The notes: generated from the sequence alone by a model not told the origin. A stretch of DNA of 64,000 nucleotides from JASHPR01 sp963842355 (GCA_963842355.1 CAWJGC010000013.1:1-64000); one strand, 5' to 3'. Counted from the stretch's first letter, positions 28,774 through 38,669 are shown. A program made the numbers and translations.

Positions 28774-31086
28774 ATGCAGCCGCAGCTCTGGTCCCGTTTA
28801 CCCGGTCAACCGCGGGGCGGTACCGCGATGAGGGCCCACGCTCCCGGCGGGGGGGCCGTGCACGCGCTCCTCGCCCCGGCCGACATCCTGGAGCAGTTGC
28901 AGATGGCCGTCGTGGTCACGGACCGCAGCTGCAGCCTGCTCTACGCGAACGCCTTCGCGGCGACGCTGTTCGGGCTCCCCGATACCCCCGCGAACCTGGT
29001 CGGCCGCTCGCTCGTATCGCTCGGCTTCGAGGGGGACGCCCGGCGGCTCAACGACCTCGCGTCCCAGGTGCTGCACGGCCGCTCGTGGGAAGGGACCCTC
29101 GCGGCCCAGCGGGTGGACCGCTCCCGGGTCTTCGTGCGGGCGCGGGCGCTCCCGCAGCGGCTTCCGTCCGGCGAGATCTGCGGCATCGCGATCATGGCCC
29201 GCGAGGCCTCCAGGCGCGGTCGCCGCAGCGAGCGCGACCGGCTTCGGCTGCTTGAACGGATCGGCGAGCGGCTGGCCCGCTCGCTCGAGCTCGATGTGAC
29301 CCTGCGGCAGGTCGCCGAGACCCTGGTCCCGCAGTTCGCCGATCACTGCCTGGTGGACCTGTTCCAGGCCGACAAGCTGGTGCGCCGGGCGCAGCTGCAC
29401 TCCCGGGGCTGGATGCCCGAGCCGGGGAGCTGGGCCATGGTGGGCGAGCAGATCGTCTATCCGGAGGGACATTTCTGCCAGCAGGCGATGACCCGCATGG
29501 ACACGGTCCTGGTCCCGGACATGAGCGAGCAGCGGTTCCCCTCTCCGAACCAGGCCAGCCTCGAGATGTGCGACAACATCGGCCTCACCTCGGTGATCGC
29601 GACACCGCTGATCGCGCGCGGCGAGCTGCTCGGCGTGATGAGCCTGGCCCTGTCCAGCCTGACCGAGCGCGAGGAGCAGCACTACGGCGCCGACGACGCC
29701 GACTTCCTCGGCCTGGTCGGGAGCCGGGTCGCCATCGCCATCGACAACGCGATGCTGTTCGAGGAGGAGCGGCGCACCGCGCTCGCGTTCCAGACCAGCC
29801 TGCTGCCGCACGACCCGCCGGCGGTCGACGGCCTGGAGGTCGCCTACAAGTACGTACCGGCCAAGCCGCTGGAGACCCACGGGCAGGGGATCCAGACCCA
29901 GGTCGGAGGGGACTGGTACGACATCATCCCGCTGTCCGCCGGGCGCGTGGGCATCGTCATCGGCGACGTGGAGGGACGCGGCGCCCGGGCGGCCGCCATG
30001 ATGGGCCAGCTCCGGGCGGCGCTGCGCGCCTTCGCCCAGGACGACAAGCCGCCCGCGGAGATCCTGCGCCGGCTCGACGACTGGTGCCGGACGCTGGAGC
30101 CCACCTACGCCGAGGCGCACGGCTTCGTCGCCGCCGACCCGCCGATCGTGAGCTGCACCTACCTGGTCTACGACGCCTGGTCCCGGACCCTGTCGTTCGC
30201 CAACGCGGGCCACGACGCGCCGCTGCTGATCACCGACCACGAGGTCGGCCAGATGGAGATCGAGCACAAGGGCCTGCTGCTCGGTGTGCGCGCGAAGGGC
30301 ATACCCGGGCTTCCGACCTACCGTGAGGAGACGCGTTATCTCGCCCCGGGCTCGGCCCTGGTGTTCTACACCGACGGCCTGACCGACCGCCGTCAGCGGG
30401 CCGACGGCGGCGGGCACTATACCGAGACCGAGGCGCTGCAGATGCTCCGCGACGCGGTCGAGAACGTGGCCACCGAGAGCGTAGAGGCCATCGCCCAGGC
30501 GGCCGAGCAGGCCGTGCCCGGCGAGATCGACGACGACATGGCGATCGTCGTCGTCCGCACCTCGTCCGTGGACCTCGCCTTCCTGGAGCAGAACTTCGCC
30601 GCCGAGCCGATCCGGGTATCCGAGGCCAGGCGCCTGGCCCAGCAGACGTTCACCGCCTGGGGCATGGACCTCGACCAGGCCGACCTGGCCTGCCTGCTGG
30701 TATCCGAGGTGGTGACGAACGTCGTGCTGCACGCGGCCGTCTCCCCGAGCCCCCGGCACGAGTTCACGATGGAGTCGGCGCTGACCTCGGGGCCCGGGAT
30801 CCTGGACGACTGGTCGGGCTCGCCGTTCGCCGATGACTTCCCCGCCCCGACCGGCGGCCGGGAGTTCACGCTCCGGCTGCGTCGCGGCGAGAGCGCCGTC
30901 TGGGTCGAGGTCTTCGACCCCGACCTGCGGCTGCCCAGGATCAGGAGCGCGGGCGAGAACGACGAGGGGGGCCGCGGGCTCTACCTGGTCGACCAGCTAG
31001 CTACCCGGTGGGGCTCGCGGCCGACCCAGGACGGCAAGGCCGTCTGGTTCGAGATCCCGATCAAGGGCGGTCCCGGCCTGAACTGA
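28774..31086 (+). CDS. PAS-GAF-PP2C (SpoIIE)-HATPase signalling protein
   Basis: 770-residue soluble regulator combining sensor, phosphatase and kinase-like parts. PAS about 38-140 (QLQMAVVVTDRSCSLLYANA); GAF about 165-330 (TSVIATPLIARGELLGVMSL); SpoIIE/PP2C phosphatase about 340-590 with metal-site motifs GGDWYDIIPL, GDVEGRGARAA and IDDDMAIVVV; C-terminal GHKL ATPase about 605-765 (VSEVVTNVVLHA, GGRGLYLVDQLATRWG) of the anti-sigma-factor kinase type. Such proteins act in partner-switching control of sigma factors. Starts three bases after the dtxR stop, so the two are probably co-transcribed, linking metal repression with this stress phosphatase. Confidence 0.93.
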   Translation: MQPQLWSRLPGQPRGGTAMRAHAPGGGAVHALLAPADILEQLQMAVVVTDRSCSLLYANAFAATLFGLPDTPANLVGRSLVSLGFEGDARRLNDLASQVLHGRSWEGTLAAQRVDRSRVFVRARALPQRLPSGEICGIAIMAREASRRGRRSERDRLRLLERIGERLARSLELDVTLRQVAETLVPQFADHCLVDLFQADKLVRRAQLHSRGWMPEPGSWAMVGEQIVYPEGHFCQQAMTRMDTVLVPDMSEQRFPSPNQASLEMCDNIGLTSVIATPLIARGELLGVMSLALSSLTEREEQHYGADDADFLGLVGSRVAIAIDNAMLFEEERRTALAFQTSLLPHDPPAVDGLEVAYKYVPAKPLETHGQGIQTQVGGDWYDIIPLSAGRVGIVIGDVEGRGARAAAMMGQLRAALRAFAQDDKPPAEILRRLDDWCRTLEPTYAEAHGFVAADPPIVSCTYLVYDAWSRTLSFANAGHDAPLLITDHEVGQMEIEHKGLLLGVRAKGIPGLPTYREETRYLAPGSALVFYTDGLTDRRQRADGGGHYTETEALQMLRDAVENVATESVEAIAQAAEQAVPGEIDDDMAIVVVRTSSVDLAFLEQNFAAEPIRVSEARRLAQQTFTAWGMDLDQADLACLLVSEVVTNVVLHAAVSPSPRHEFTMESALTSGPGILDDWSGSPFADDFPAPTGGREFTLRLRRGESAVWVEVFDPDLRLPRIRSAGENDEGGRGLYLVDQLATRWGSRPTQDGKAVWFEIPIKGGPGLN

Positions 31087-31090
31087 CCCG

Positions 31091-31258
31091 TCATCGCTGC
31101 GAAGCGGCCCAAAGGGTCAGGCCGATCAGGACGCATCCCGTTATCACCGTGGACCACGTGCGGGCGGTCGACGCTATGCCCATGCGGCGCCGCATCCTGA
31201 CCACGAACACGGCGACAAGCACGGCCAGGAAACCCAGCAGGATCAGCCCGTCGGTCAT
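31091..31258 (-). CDS. small two-TM membrane protein
   Basis: 55-residue hydrophobic protein with two TM helices (LILLGFLAVLVAVFVV and STVITGCVLIGLTLWAA) joined by a basic loop RMRRRMG. ATG 31258 is chosen so the first helix is N-terminal; a longer frame reaches 31294. Unknown function. Convergent with the phosphatase gene. Confidence 0.6.
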   Translation of the reverse strand: MTDGLILLGFLAVLVAVFVVRMRRRMGIASTARTWSTVITGCVLIGLTLWAASQR

Positions 31259-31314
31259 CGCAGTCTCCCCGGAGTCTTGTCCTGCTCCGAGCATAAATCA
31301 GCCGGCGGGGCAGG

Positions 31315-31767
31315 TCATGCGGCTCCGTCGCTGAGCAGCGGCGGGAGGGCGGCCAGATCGGCCGAGCCGAGCACGCCCGGCACCACGGTCGCCGCGTCGG
31401 GGCCCCGGACCGAGTCACGGAGCCGGCGCAGCAGGCTGACCTGGCGGGCCAGCGACTCGATCCTGTCGTCCACCAGCCTCGCCGCGACGTCCCGCTGGCC
31501 CGCGCTGACCGAGCGGCCGAGCGCCAGACGGGCCAGGGGCTTGATCTCCTCGAGCCGGAAGCCCAGGTCCTTGAGCGCCAGTGCGGTGTCGATGTAGCCC
31601 CGGTATTCGCGCGGGTACTTCCGGGTGCCGCCGGGTGACCGGCGCGGCTCGGGCAAGATCCCGAGTTCCTCGTAGTACCGGATGGTCCGGCTGCTGACTC
31701 CCGCGGCCTTGGCGAGCTGCCCGATGCTCACCAGGCCTGCCGTATCCTCGACGATCTTCGCTGCCAT
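31315..31767 (-). CDS. MerR family transcriptional regulator
   Basis: 150-residue MerR-type regulator. HTH: SIGQLAKAAGVSSRTIRYYE, followed by ELGILPEPRRSPGGTRKYP and the dimerisation helix. No cysteine cluster near the C-terminus, so not a classical metal-sensing MerR. ATG 31767 is preceded by a G-rich ribosome site; the open frame continues upstream to 32010 and includes CGCPACQQG, which is probably non-coding. Divergent from the thiolase gene (about 290 bp between), so it may control that gene. Confidence 0.88.
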   Translation of the reverse strand: MAAKIVEDTAGLVSIGQLAKAAGVSSRTIRYYEELGILPEPRRSPGGTRKYPREYRGYIDTALALKDLGFRLEEIKPLARLALGRSVSAGQRDVAARLVDDRIESLARQVSLLRRLRDSVRGPDAATVVPGVLGSADLAALPPLLSDGAA

Positions 31768-32054
31768 CCCCGTTACCCCCTGTTGGCACGCCGGGCAGCC
31801 GCACGCGAGCCCCCTCGCGCTGCCCCCCCGAGCCGCCGCCCTCCGTTCATTACGCATAGTAGTCGCGTGGATACTGAGAGGACACAGGAATCCGGCCGGA
31901 ACCCAGCCGGGGCAGATCGGGGCCAACAGGCCTATGGAGGGCGCGGACTGCCGGGGTAACCTCAACTCAACCGGCCAGGCCAGCGGGGCCGCCATCCGGG
32001 GGAGCAGCATGCACCCGGTGCGGGCCGGTCTATGGATGGCCTAGTGGAGGCGAC

Positions 32055-33206
<1,152 letters not shown>

Positions 33207-33262
33207 CCCGCCCCTCCCGCACCCGCTCTCGCTCCGGCGCGCTCCCGCGCGCTCCCGCGGTT

Positions 33263-33289
33263 ACCGCATCGGTGGAACTCTGATGCGGT
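33263..33289 (+). terminator. hairpin after thiolase gene
   Basis: ACCGCATC and GATGCGGT form a perfect 8-bp stem with an 11-base loop, 57 bases after the thiolase stop. GATGCGGT recurs at 33313. No T tract. Confidence 0.5.
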
Positions 33290-33445
33290 TACAGCAGCAC
33301 CGACGGTCCGACGATGCGGTTCCGCCCCAGCTAGGGTCAGTTCTGGCGGCAGGAAATATTCAACTCGGATTGCAGGTTTACTCTTAGTGAGAACCGAGGT
33401 TACCTGGATAACCGAATCCTGGTACTCACCTGGAGGTGAAACGCA

Positions 33446-33868
33446 ATGCTGCTGACAACTTTTGATCCGTTCACGTCGGAGTTCGACCGGTTTGCCCGTC
33501 GGGCGTTCGGCTCGGCGGACTACCGCCGGCTGGCGCGGATGGATGCCATCCGGCGCGAGAACGAGGTCGAGCTCCGGTTCGACCTGCCGGGCATCGACCC
33601 GGAGAGCATCGACGTGACCGTGGACCGCGGTGTCCTGACCGTCACCGCCCGCAGGGAGGACGAGTACACCGAGGGGGAGAAGCCGTTCATCCGCGAGCGG
33701 GTGATGGGCTCCTACACCCGCCGGGTCCGCCTCTCGGACGCGGTCGACTCCGAGAAGATCGAGGCTGGCTACGCCGATGGCGTGCTGACCGTGCACGTGC
33801 CCGTCCTGGAGCAGGCCAAGCCGCGCAAGATCGAGGTCCGTGCCGACGCCAAGGCGATCGCCGCCTGA
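33446..33868 (+). CDS. Hsp20/alpha-crystallin small heat-shock protein
   Basis: 140-residue ATP-independent chaperone. The alpha-crystallin domain runs from about residue 32 (AIRRENEVELRFDLPGIDPE) through VLTVTARREDEY to the closing AGYADGVLTVHVPV; the C-terminal I-x-I-like motif is KIEVRADA. GGAGGTG lies before the ATG. Upstream, GGTTA-N6-TAACC (33398-33413) is a short inverted repeat near the promoter. An HspR-like MerR gene follows in the same direction and may be its regulator. Confidence 0.95.
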   Translation: MLLTTFDPFTSEFDRFARRAFGSADYRRLARMDAIRRENEVELRFDLPGIDPESIDVTVDRGVLTVTARREDEYTEGEKPFIRERVMGSYTRRVRLSDAVDSEKIEAGYADGVLTVHVPVLEQAKPRKIEVRADAKAIAA

Positions 33869-33940
33869 CGCGGAGGTAGGCTGTCCGGGCCCGGCGCGGT
33901 ACTGTCCGCCCGGGCCCGGAACCGTTCCGGGGAGCTAGCC

Positions 33941-34510
33941 ATGCCGTCGCTGCCACTCGATGACGAGAACCTGCCGCTTTTCACCGTCGGCCAGGTCTCG
34001 CAGATGCTTGAGATCCAGCAGGCGTTCCTGCGCCGCCTGGATGAGCTCAGTGTGGTCAGGCCGTCCCGGTCGGCGGGCAACCAGCGCCGTTATACGCGGC
34101 GCGAGATCACGGTCGTAAAGTACGTGGTCGACCTGGTCGACGAGGGCATGACCCTGGCGGCTGTCCGCCGGATACTTGAGCTCGAAGCGCTGGTGCGGGA
34201 CCTCATGGCCGAGCGTGACGCCCTCCGCGCCGCGGTGGCGGAGCGTGACGCCCGTCGCGCCGCGGTGGCGGAGCGTGACGCCCGTCGCGCCGCGGTGGCG
34301 GAGCGTGACGCCCAGCGCGCCGCCCTGGCGGAGCGTGACGAGAAGCTGGCCCGCTCAGCGCCGGCCGGAGTAACCGGGCCGGCGCTCAGCCGATGTGCCG
34401 GTGCACGTTCTCGTGCTTGGACGGCCCGGGGGTCGGCTCGGCGACCAGCGGGCCGGGGATCGACGGGTCGACGATGCCGTACTCCAGCCACTGGTAGCGC
34501 CCGGCCATAA
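33941..34510 (+). CDS. HspR-like MerR regulator with coiled-coil repeats
   Basis: N-terminal MerR winged helix: LFTVGQVSQMLEIQQAFLRR, then SAGNQRRYTRREITVVKYVV. It then passes into 10-residue repeats (AERDARRAAV) encoded by four near-identical 30-bp units at 34211-34330, giving a long charged coiled coil. Downstream of residue ~145 the frame overlaps the 3' end of the acyl-CoA dehydrogenase gene on the other strand by 125 bases and the translation becomes Arg/Ser/Gly-rich, so the functional end may be nearer 34390. Position after hsp20 suggests heat-shock control. GGGGAG precedes the ATG. Confidence 0.8.
   Translation: MPSLPLDDENLPLFTVGQVSQMLEIQQAFLRRLDELSVVRPSRSAGNQRRYTRREITVVKYVVDLVDEGMTLAAVRRILELEALVRDLMAERDALRAAVAERDARRAAVAERDARRAAVAERDAQRAALAERDEKLARSAPAGVTGPALSRCAGARSRAWTARGSARRPAGRGSTGRRCRTPATGSARP
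34211..34340 (+). repeat. 30-bp in-frame tandem repeats
   Basis: Four units of 30 bp starting GAGCGTGACGCCC at 34211, 34241, 34271 and 34301, with a partial fifth at 34331. Units 2 and 3 are identical. They encode the coiled-coil of the HspR-like protein and keep its frame, so copy number can vary without breaking the gene. Confidence 0.93.
34357..34386. terminator. hairpin between convergent genes
   Basis: AGCGCCGGCC (34357-34366) and GGCCGGCGCT (34377-34386) form a perfect 10-bp stem. It overlaps the last base of the acyl-CoA dehydrogenase stop and lies inside the open frame of the HspR-like gene. Confidence 0.55.
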
Positions 34511-36455
34511 CCCGCCGGGTCAGGCGCACGTCGGCCGCGTCGGTGTTGCTCCAGAGCTGCCCGAACAGCTCCTCGCAGCGCTGCCGCGCCTGCGCGCAGA
34601 ACACGTCGGCCAGCTCGAACCCGCTCTCCCCGCGCCCGCTCTCGGCGCCGTCGGCCGCGTCCATCTGGGCCCGCACGCACGCCGCGCTCATCGCGAACAG
34701 CTCCGCGCCGATGTCGACCAGGCGCCCGAGGAAGCCCTGCCTGCGCTCCAGCTTGCCCTGCCACCGGGCCATGCCGTAGAACGTCGCGCGGGCCAGCTTC
34801 CGGCTCGCCCGCTCCACGTACCGCAGGTGCGGCGCGAGCGGGCCGAACTCGCCGTACGCGCGCGGGTTGTGGCCTTCGCCGGTCACCAGCGTGGGCAGCC
34901 ACTTGGCGTAGAATCCGCCGGCCCGGGCCGCCGCGCGGGCCCGCTGCCCGGCCGGCAGGCCGGGCTCGATCACTTCGCCGGCCGCGGCGAGATGGGCGTC
35001 CACCGCCTCCCGCGCGATGAACAGGCGCATGATCTCCGAGGATCCCTCGAAGATCCGGTTGATCCGCATGTCGCGCAGCATCTGCTCGGCGGGCACGCCG
35101 CGCTCACCGCGCGCGGCCAGCGAGGCCGCCGTCTCGTAGCCTCGCCCGCCCCGGATCTGCACCAGCTCGTCCGCGACCTTGGATGCCATCTCGGAGCAGT
35201 ACAGCTTGGCCAGCGCGGCCTCGATCCGGATGTCGCGGCGCTTGTCGTCGGCCAGCTGGCTGGACAGCTCCACCACGGCCTCCAGCGCGTAGCTGGTCGC
35301 GGCGATGAACGCGATCTTCCGGCCCACCGCCTCGTGCTCGGCGATCGGCTTGCCCCACTGCACCCGCTCGCCCGACCACTCCCGCGCGAACTTGAGCGCG
35401 AGCTTCGCGGCCGCCGAGCAACTGGCGGGCAGCGAGAGCCGGCCGGTGTTCAGCGTGGTGAGGGCGATCTTCAGGCCCTGGCCTTCCTTGCCGATCCGGT
35501 TGGCCGCCGGCACCCGGACTTCGTGGAACCTGGTGACCCCGTTCTCCAGGCCGCGCAGGCCCATGAACGCGTTCCGGTTCTCGACGGTGATCCCGTCCGC
35601 GGTGCCCTCCACCACGAACGCGGTGATCCCGCCGCGGTGTCCGTCCCCCTTGGGGACCTGGGCCATCACCACGAGCAGGTCGGCGACCACGCCGTTGGTC
35701 GTCCACAGCTTCACCCCGTTGAGCACGTACTCACTGCCGTCGGCGGACGGGGTCGCGATGGTGCCCAGCCGCGCCGGGTCGGACCCGACGTCCGGCTCGG
35801 TCAGCAGGAACGCGCTGATCTCGCCGCGCGCGCACCGGGGCAGGTACTGCTGCTTCTGCTCGTCGGTCCCGAACAGCGCCACCGGCTGCGGCACGCCGAT
35901 CGACTGGTGCGCGGACAGCAGTGCGGCGATCGCGGGCGAGACCGAGCCGACGGTGATCAGCGCCCGGTTGTAGTACAGGTGGGACAGGCCGAGCCCGCCG
36001 AAGGCCGGCGGGATTTTCATTCCGAACGCCCCCAGCGTGGCCAGTCCCTTGACGGTCTCATCGGGAATCTTGGCGTCCCTTTCGATCAGGGCGCTGTTCA
36101 CCGACGTCTCGCAGAACTCGCGCATCCGGGCGCAGAACTCCTCGCCGCGCCGCTCGGCGTCCTCGTCCTGGCGTGGATGGGGGTGGATCAGGCCGAGCTG
36201 GAAGTCGCCCAGGAAGAGCTGCTTCCCGAAACTGGGCAGGGCCCACTCGGACTCCCGGGCGTGCTCGGCGACCGCACGGGCCTCCGCCTCGCTGACCTGA
36301 GCGCCCCGGGCGGCTGGAGCGCCCTGGTCGATCTGGGCGCCTCCGTCGGCCGGCGAGCTTGCGGTGCCCGGCGTGCCCCCCGTGCCCTGCTCGGTAAGGT
36401 GGTTCGGCTGCGTGACGGGGTGGGTGGCCTGACCGGATTCCTGGTGCTCGCTCAC
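34386..36455 (-). CDS. acyl-CoA dehydrogenase
   Basis: Flavoprotein that introduces the 2,3 double bond into acyl-CoA in fatty-acid breakdown. 689 residues, longer than the usual ~400 because of a disordered Pro/Gly/Gln N-terminus (1-60) and a C-terminal helical extension after about 510. FAD/substrate motifs: FLLTEPDVGSDPARL, KLWTTNGVVADLLVVM, RNAFMGLRGLENG, QIRGGRGYE and RIFEGSSEIMRLFI (catalytic Glu region). GTG 36455 has GGAGGGA in place. It could work with the thiolase upstream, though on the opposite strand. Confidence 0.94.
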   Translation of the reverse strand: MSEHQESGQATHPVTQPNHLTEQGTGGTPGTASSPADGGAQIDQGAPAARGAQVSEAEARAVAEHARESEWALPSFGKQLFLGDFQLGLIHPHPRQDEDAERRGEEFCARMREFCETSVNSALIERDAKIPDETVKGLATLGAFGMKIPPAFGGLGLSHLYYNRALITVGSVSPAIAALLSAHQSIGVPQPVALFGTDEQKQQYLPRCARGEISAFLLTEPDVGSDPARLGTIATPSADGSEYVLNGVKLWTTNGVVADLLVVMAQVPKGDGHRGGITAFVVEGTADGITVENRNAFMGLRGLENGVTRFHEVRVPAANRIGKEGQGLKIALTTLNTGRLSLPASCSAAAKLALKFAREWSGERVQWGKPIAEHEAVGRKIAFIAATSYALEAVVELSSQLADDKRRDIRIEAALAKLYCSEMASKVADELVQIRGGRGYETAASLAARGERGVPAEQMLRDMRINRIFEGSSEIMRLFIAREAVDAHLAAAGEVIEPGLPAGQRARAAARAGGFYAKWLPTLVTGEGHNPRAYGEFGPLAPHLRYVERASRKLARATFYGMARWQGKLERRQGFLGRLVDIGAELFAMSAACVRAQMDAADGAESGRGESGFELADVFCAQARQRCEELFGQLWSNTDAADVRLTRRVMAGRYQWLEYGIVDPSIPGPLVAEPTPGPSKHENVHRHIG

Positions 36456-36609
36456 GGCGTAAGTCCCTCCTGGTGGGCTACTGGACTACTGCCCGGTATG
36501 CCCCACCGTACGCGGAGGAAGCCGTTGGTAGGAGCACCGCCTGCCTGCTGGTGCTGCCCAGCGTGCCCGGCGGCATCCGGGCCCCGGCGATGCCGCGGTC
36601 GCAGCGGCG

Positions 36610-36891
36610 TCAGCCGGCGCCGTGCGGAAGGGGCTCGGGCTCGGAGGAGGCGCCGGGCGAGTCAGCGCGGCTCACGAACACCTGCGGGCTGATCGCGTGC
36701 AGCGCGGAGAGCACGTTCGTGAGGCCTTCGTCCTGCGGAAGCTCGACCACGATCTCGCTGCTCCTGCTCAGCGTTTCGTCGTCGGACGCCACGCGCAGGT
36801 ACGAGACCGGCTGGGCCGCGAGCGCCTTCCTGACCGCCGAACGGCTCGCTGGACTGTCCGGCACGGCGATCCGGATTCTCCACAAGGGCAT
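36610..36891 (-). CDS. ACT-like small protein
   Basis: 93-residue protein with the alternation strand-helix-strand-strand-helix-strand of the ACT fold: LWRIRIAVPDSPASRSAVRK, SYLRVASDD, SSEIVVELPQDEGLTNVLSA and PQVFVSRAD. ATG 36891 is preceded by GGAAGG. No ligand-binding signature recognised, so a small-molecule-binding regulatory role is only inference from the fold pattern. Upstream is the dcd gene, same strand, about 95 bases away. Confidence 0.65.
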   Translation of the reverse strand: MPLWRIRIAVPDSPASRSAVRKALAAQPVSYLRVASDDETLSRSSEIVVELPQDEGLTNVLSALHAISPQVFVSRADSPGASSEPEPLPHGAG

Positions 36892-36986
36892 ACGGAAACC
36901 TTCCGTCGGCATTCGTCAGTGGACTAATCTCCAACGATCCTGTTGCTAACCTGCTTCCACGCCGTAACGACGACGTGAATTCGCGG

Positions 36987-38393
36987 TCAGACATCGGCCC
37001 GGTAGAAATTGAGGTAGGACCGCGAGGGCGTCGGCCCGCGCTGGTCCTGGTACCGGGAGCCGTACATGGGCGACCCGTACGGATGCTCGGCCGCCGAACT
37101 GCACCGGAACAGGCAGAGCTGGCCTATCTTCATCCCCGGCCAGAGCTTGATCGGCAGCGTGGCGACATTGGAGAGTTCCAGCGTCACGTGCCCGGAGAAC
37201 CCGGGGTCGATCCACCCCGCGGTGGAGTGGGTCAGCAGGCCCAGTCGGCCGAGGCTCGAATTGTGGGTGGGGATAAAGCCCGGCCCGGCCAGGAACAGGC
37301 CAGCGGGGTTGCTGACCTGGATGCAGCGCAGCGGACGCGGGCTGATCTCCCGGACGGCGACCACGGCCCGGGAACGCGGCCCGCGGCCCGGCCTGATCCT
37401 GGCCGCCGGGCCGGATAGCCGGAAAACGGGAAGCGAGGGGGAGAACCTCACCCGGAACACTGGCTGCCGCTCGACCCCGTGGCGTGGCGCCGGCTGCTTG
37501 CCTTTCACGGGACGGCAGCCTAGCCCGGCCGCCAGTTCGGCGACCGCATCAGCCGCGAATTCGCCGGCACTGACGAATTCGCAGCGGCCGCGGCGGTCGA
37601 CATATCCCCCGGAATCCATCAATCCCTGCAGCAGGGCGAGCCGCTGCGGGACGGACGAACGCAGATAAGGATCGGGCACTCGATCCGCGGCGGGCCCCGT
37701 CCTGCCCCCCAGGCCGAGCCCGAGAGCATACGGGTCGGCGGGCAGCGGCCGTTCCGGGTACTGGGCCGGCCCGGCCAGGGGAACATGATGATTCCACTCG
37801 TTCCCGGCCCGCAGCGACCCGGCGATCTCGCCCGTCGTCCGGACCGACCCCGGGCTGCCGTTCCGGCGTTCGGACCTGGTGCGGGTCAGCCAGCCGTGCG
37901 AAAGGTCGGCCACCAGCGACTGCCCGTCCGAGAACACCACTTCCCGGCACGGCCGCCCGAGCAGGACGGGCGTGGCCGCGACGACGCTGGTCGGGCGGCC
38001 GGCCTCATCGAACACCTGGTCGCCGACCCTCAGCTCACCCAGGCACCGCCAGCCCTCGGGGGTGGGGACGGGGGTGTCGGTCGCGAGCGCCTTACCCTCC
38101 AGTCGGCCCGCGATGTCGTCCGGCAGGCTCACCACCTCGTAGGTGGAGGCCAGCACGAACTCACCCGGGTGCAGGACGAACGGCTCGGACCCGGCCGGCT
38201 CGACCAGCCTGGTCAGCTCGGGCTGCTCCTCCGCCGGGTCTATGTGCGGGTAGCGGTGGTTCTCGAACACGCGGAAGTACCGGTCCATCCGGACGTCGAT
38301 GCTCGCCGGCTGGATGAGTCCGGGCGTGTACGGGTCCAGCTTGACCCGGCCTGACTCGACTTCCGCCTTGATGTCCCGGTCGGAGAGCAGCAC
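36987..38393 (-). CDS. dcd: dCTP deaminase interrupted by an intein
   Basis: Deaminates dCTP to dUTP for thymidylate synthesis. The 468-residue precursor is an ordinary 191-residue Dcd split by a 277-residue intein. N-extein 1-101 (MLLSDRDIKAEVESGRVKLD to IAGRLEGK); C-extein 379-468 (SSLGRLGLLTHSTAGWIDPG, VTLELSNV with the catalytic Glu, C-terminal YLNFYRADV). The junction EGK/SSLGRLG is the conserved active-site motif, so the enzyme should be inactive until splicing. GTG 38393 is the start. The flanking exteins are complete and in frame, so splicing is expected to restore a normal enzyme. Confidence 0.95.
   Translation of the reverse strand: MLLSDRDIKAEVESGRVKLDPYTPGLIQPASIDVRMDRYFRVFENHRYPHIDPAEEQPELTRLVEPAGSEPFVLHPGEFVLASTYEVVSLPDDIAGRLEGKALATDTPVPTPEGWRCLGELRVGDQVFDEAGRPTSVVAATPVLLGRPCREVVFSDGQSLVADLSHGWLTRTRSERRNGSPGSVRTTGEIAGSLRAGNEWNHHVPLAGPAQYPERPLPADPYALGLGLGGRTGPAADRVPDPYLRSSVPQRLALLQGLMDSGGYVDRRGRCEFVSAGEFAADAVAELAAGLGCRPVKGKQPAPRHGVERQPVFRVRFSPSLPVFRLSGPAARIRPGRGPRSRAVVAVREISPRPLRCIQVSNPAGLFLAGPGFIPTHNSSLGRLGLLTHSTAGWIDPGFSGHVTLELSNVATLPIKLWPGMKIGQLCLFRCSSAAEHPYGSPMYGSRYQDQRGPTPSRSYLNFYRADV
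37260..38090 (-). other. class 3-type intein within Dcd, dead endonuclease
   Basis: 277 residues, starting ALATDTPVPTPEGW and ending GFIPTHN before extein Ser. Residue 1 is Ala, not Cys or Ser. The class 3 triplet is present: Trp67 in block B (SHGWLTR, with His65), Cys256 in block F (PLRCIQVSNPAGLFL) and Thr275 in block G (PTHN), with terminal His276-Asn277. Hence splicing should begin at Cys256. Two LAGLIDADG-like segments remain (YALGLGLGG at 121-129, LLQGLMDSGGYV at 153-164), but both acidic catalytic residues are Gly, so the homing endonuclease is probably inactive. Confidence 0.93.
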
Positions 38394-38595
38394 CCTGGCA
38401 ACTTACCTGTTCCGCGGGGCCAGGTCCCTGTGCTCGGCAAAGGCGCCCCACGAGGCCCCCGGCTCTCCCTTGCGCGCCGGGGCGGTCCGGCTCGGCAGGT
38501 GCCATGCGGGCGATGCTCCCGGCCCCGGACTCCGGTACGATGTCGGGGCGGGCCACCGGACGGCTACGTGCGCCGCGAGGCTCGTGGTCCCCAGC

Positions 38596-38669
38596 GCGGG
38601 TGTAGTTCAATGGCAGAACGTCAGCTTCCCAAGCTGATAGTGCGAGTTCGATTCTCGTCACCCGCTCCA
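38596..38669 (+). tRNA. tRNA-Gly (anticodon CCC)
   Basis: Full cloverleaf: acceptor GCGGGTG/CACCCGC, D arm GTTC-AATGGCA-GAAC, anticodon stem TCAGC/GCTGA with loop TTCCCAA (anticodon CCC), T arm GAGTTCGATTCTC, and encoded CCA. Its 3' part from 38626 is the attachment site (attL) of the adjacent integrative element; the element leaves the tRNA intact. Confidence 0.97.

Noticed and set aside
28798..30759. 653-codon open frame antisense to the PP2C-kinase gene
   Set aside because: Same cause. No ribosome site and no domain, and the + strand gene has four clear domains.
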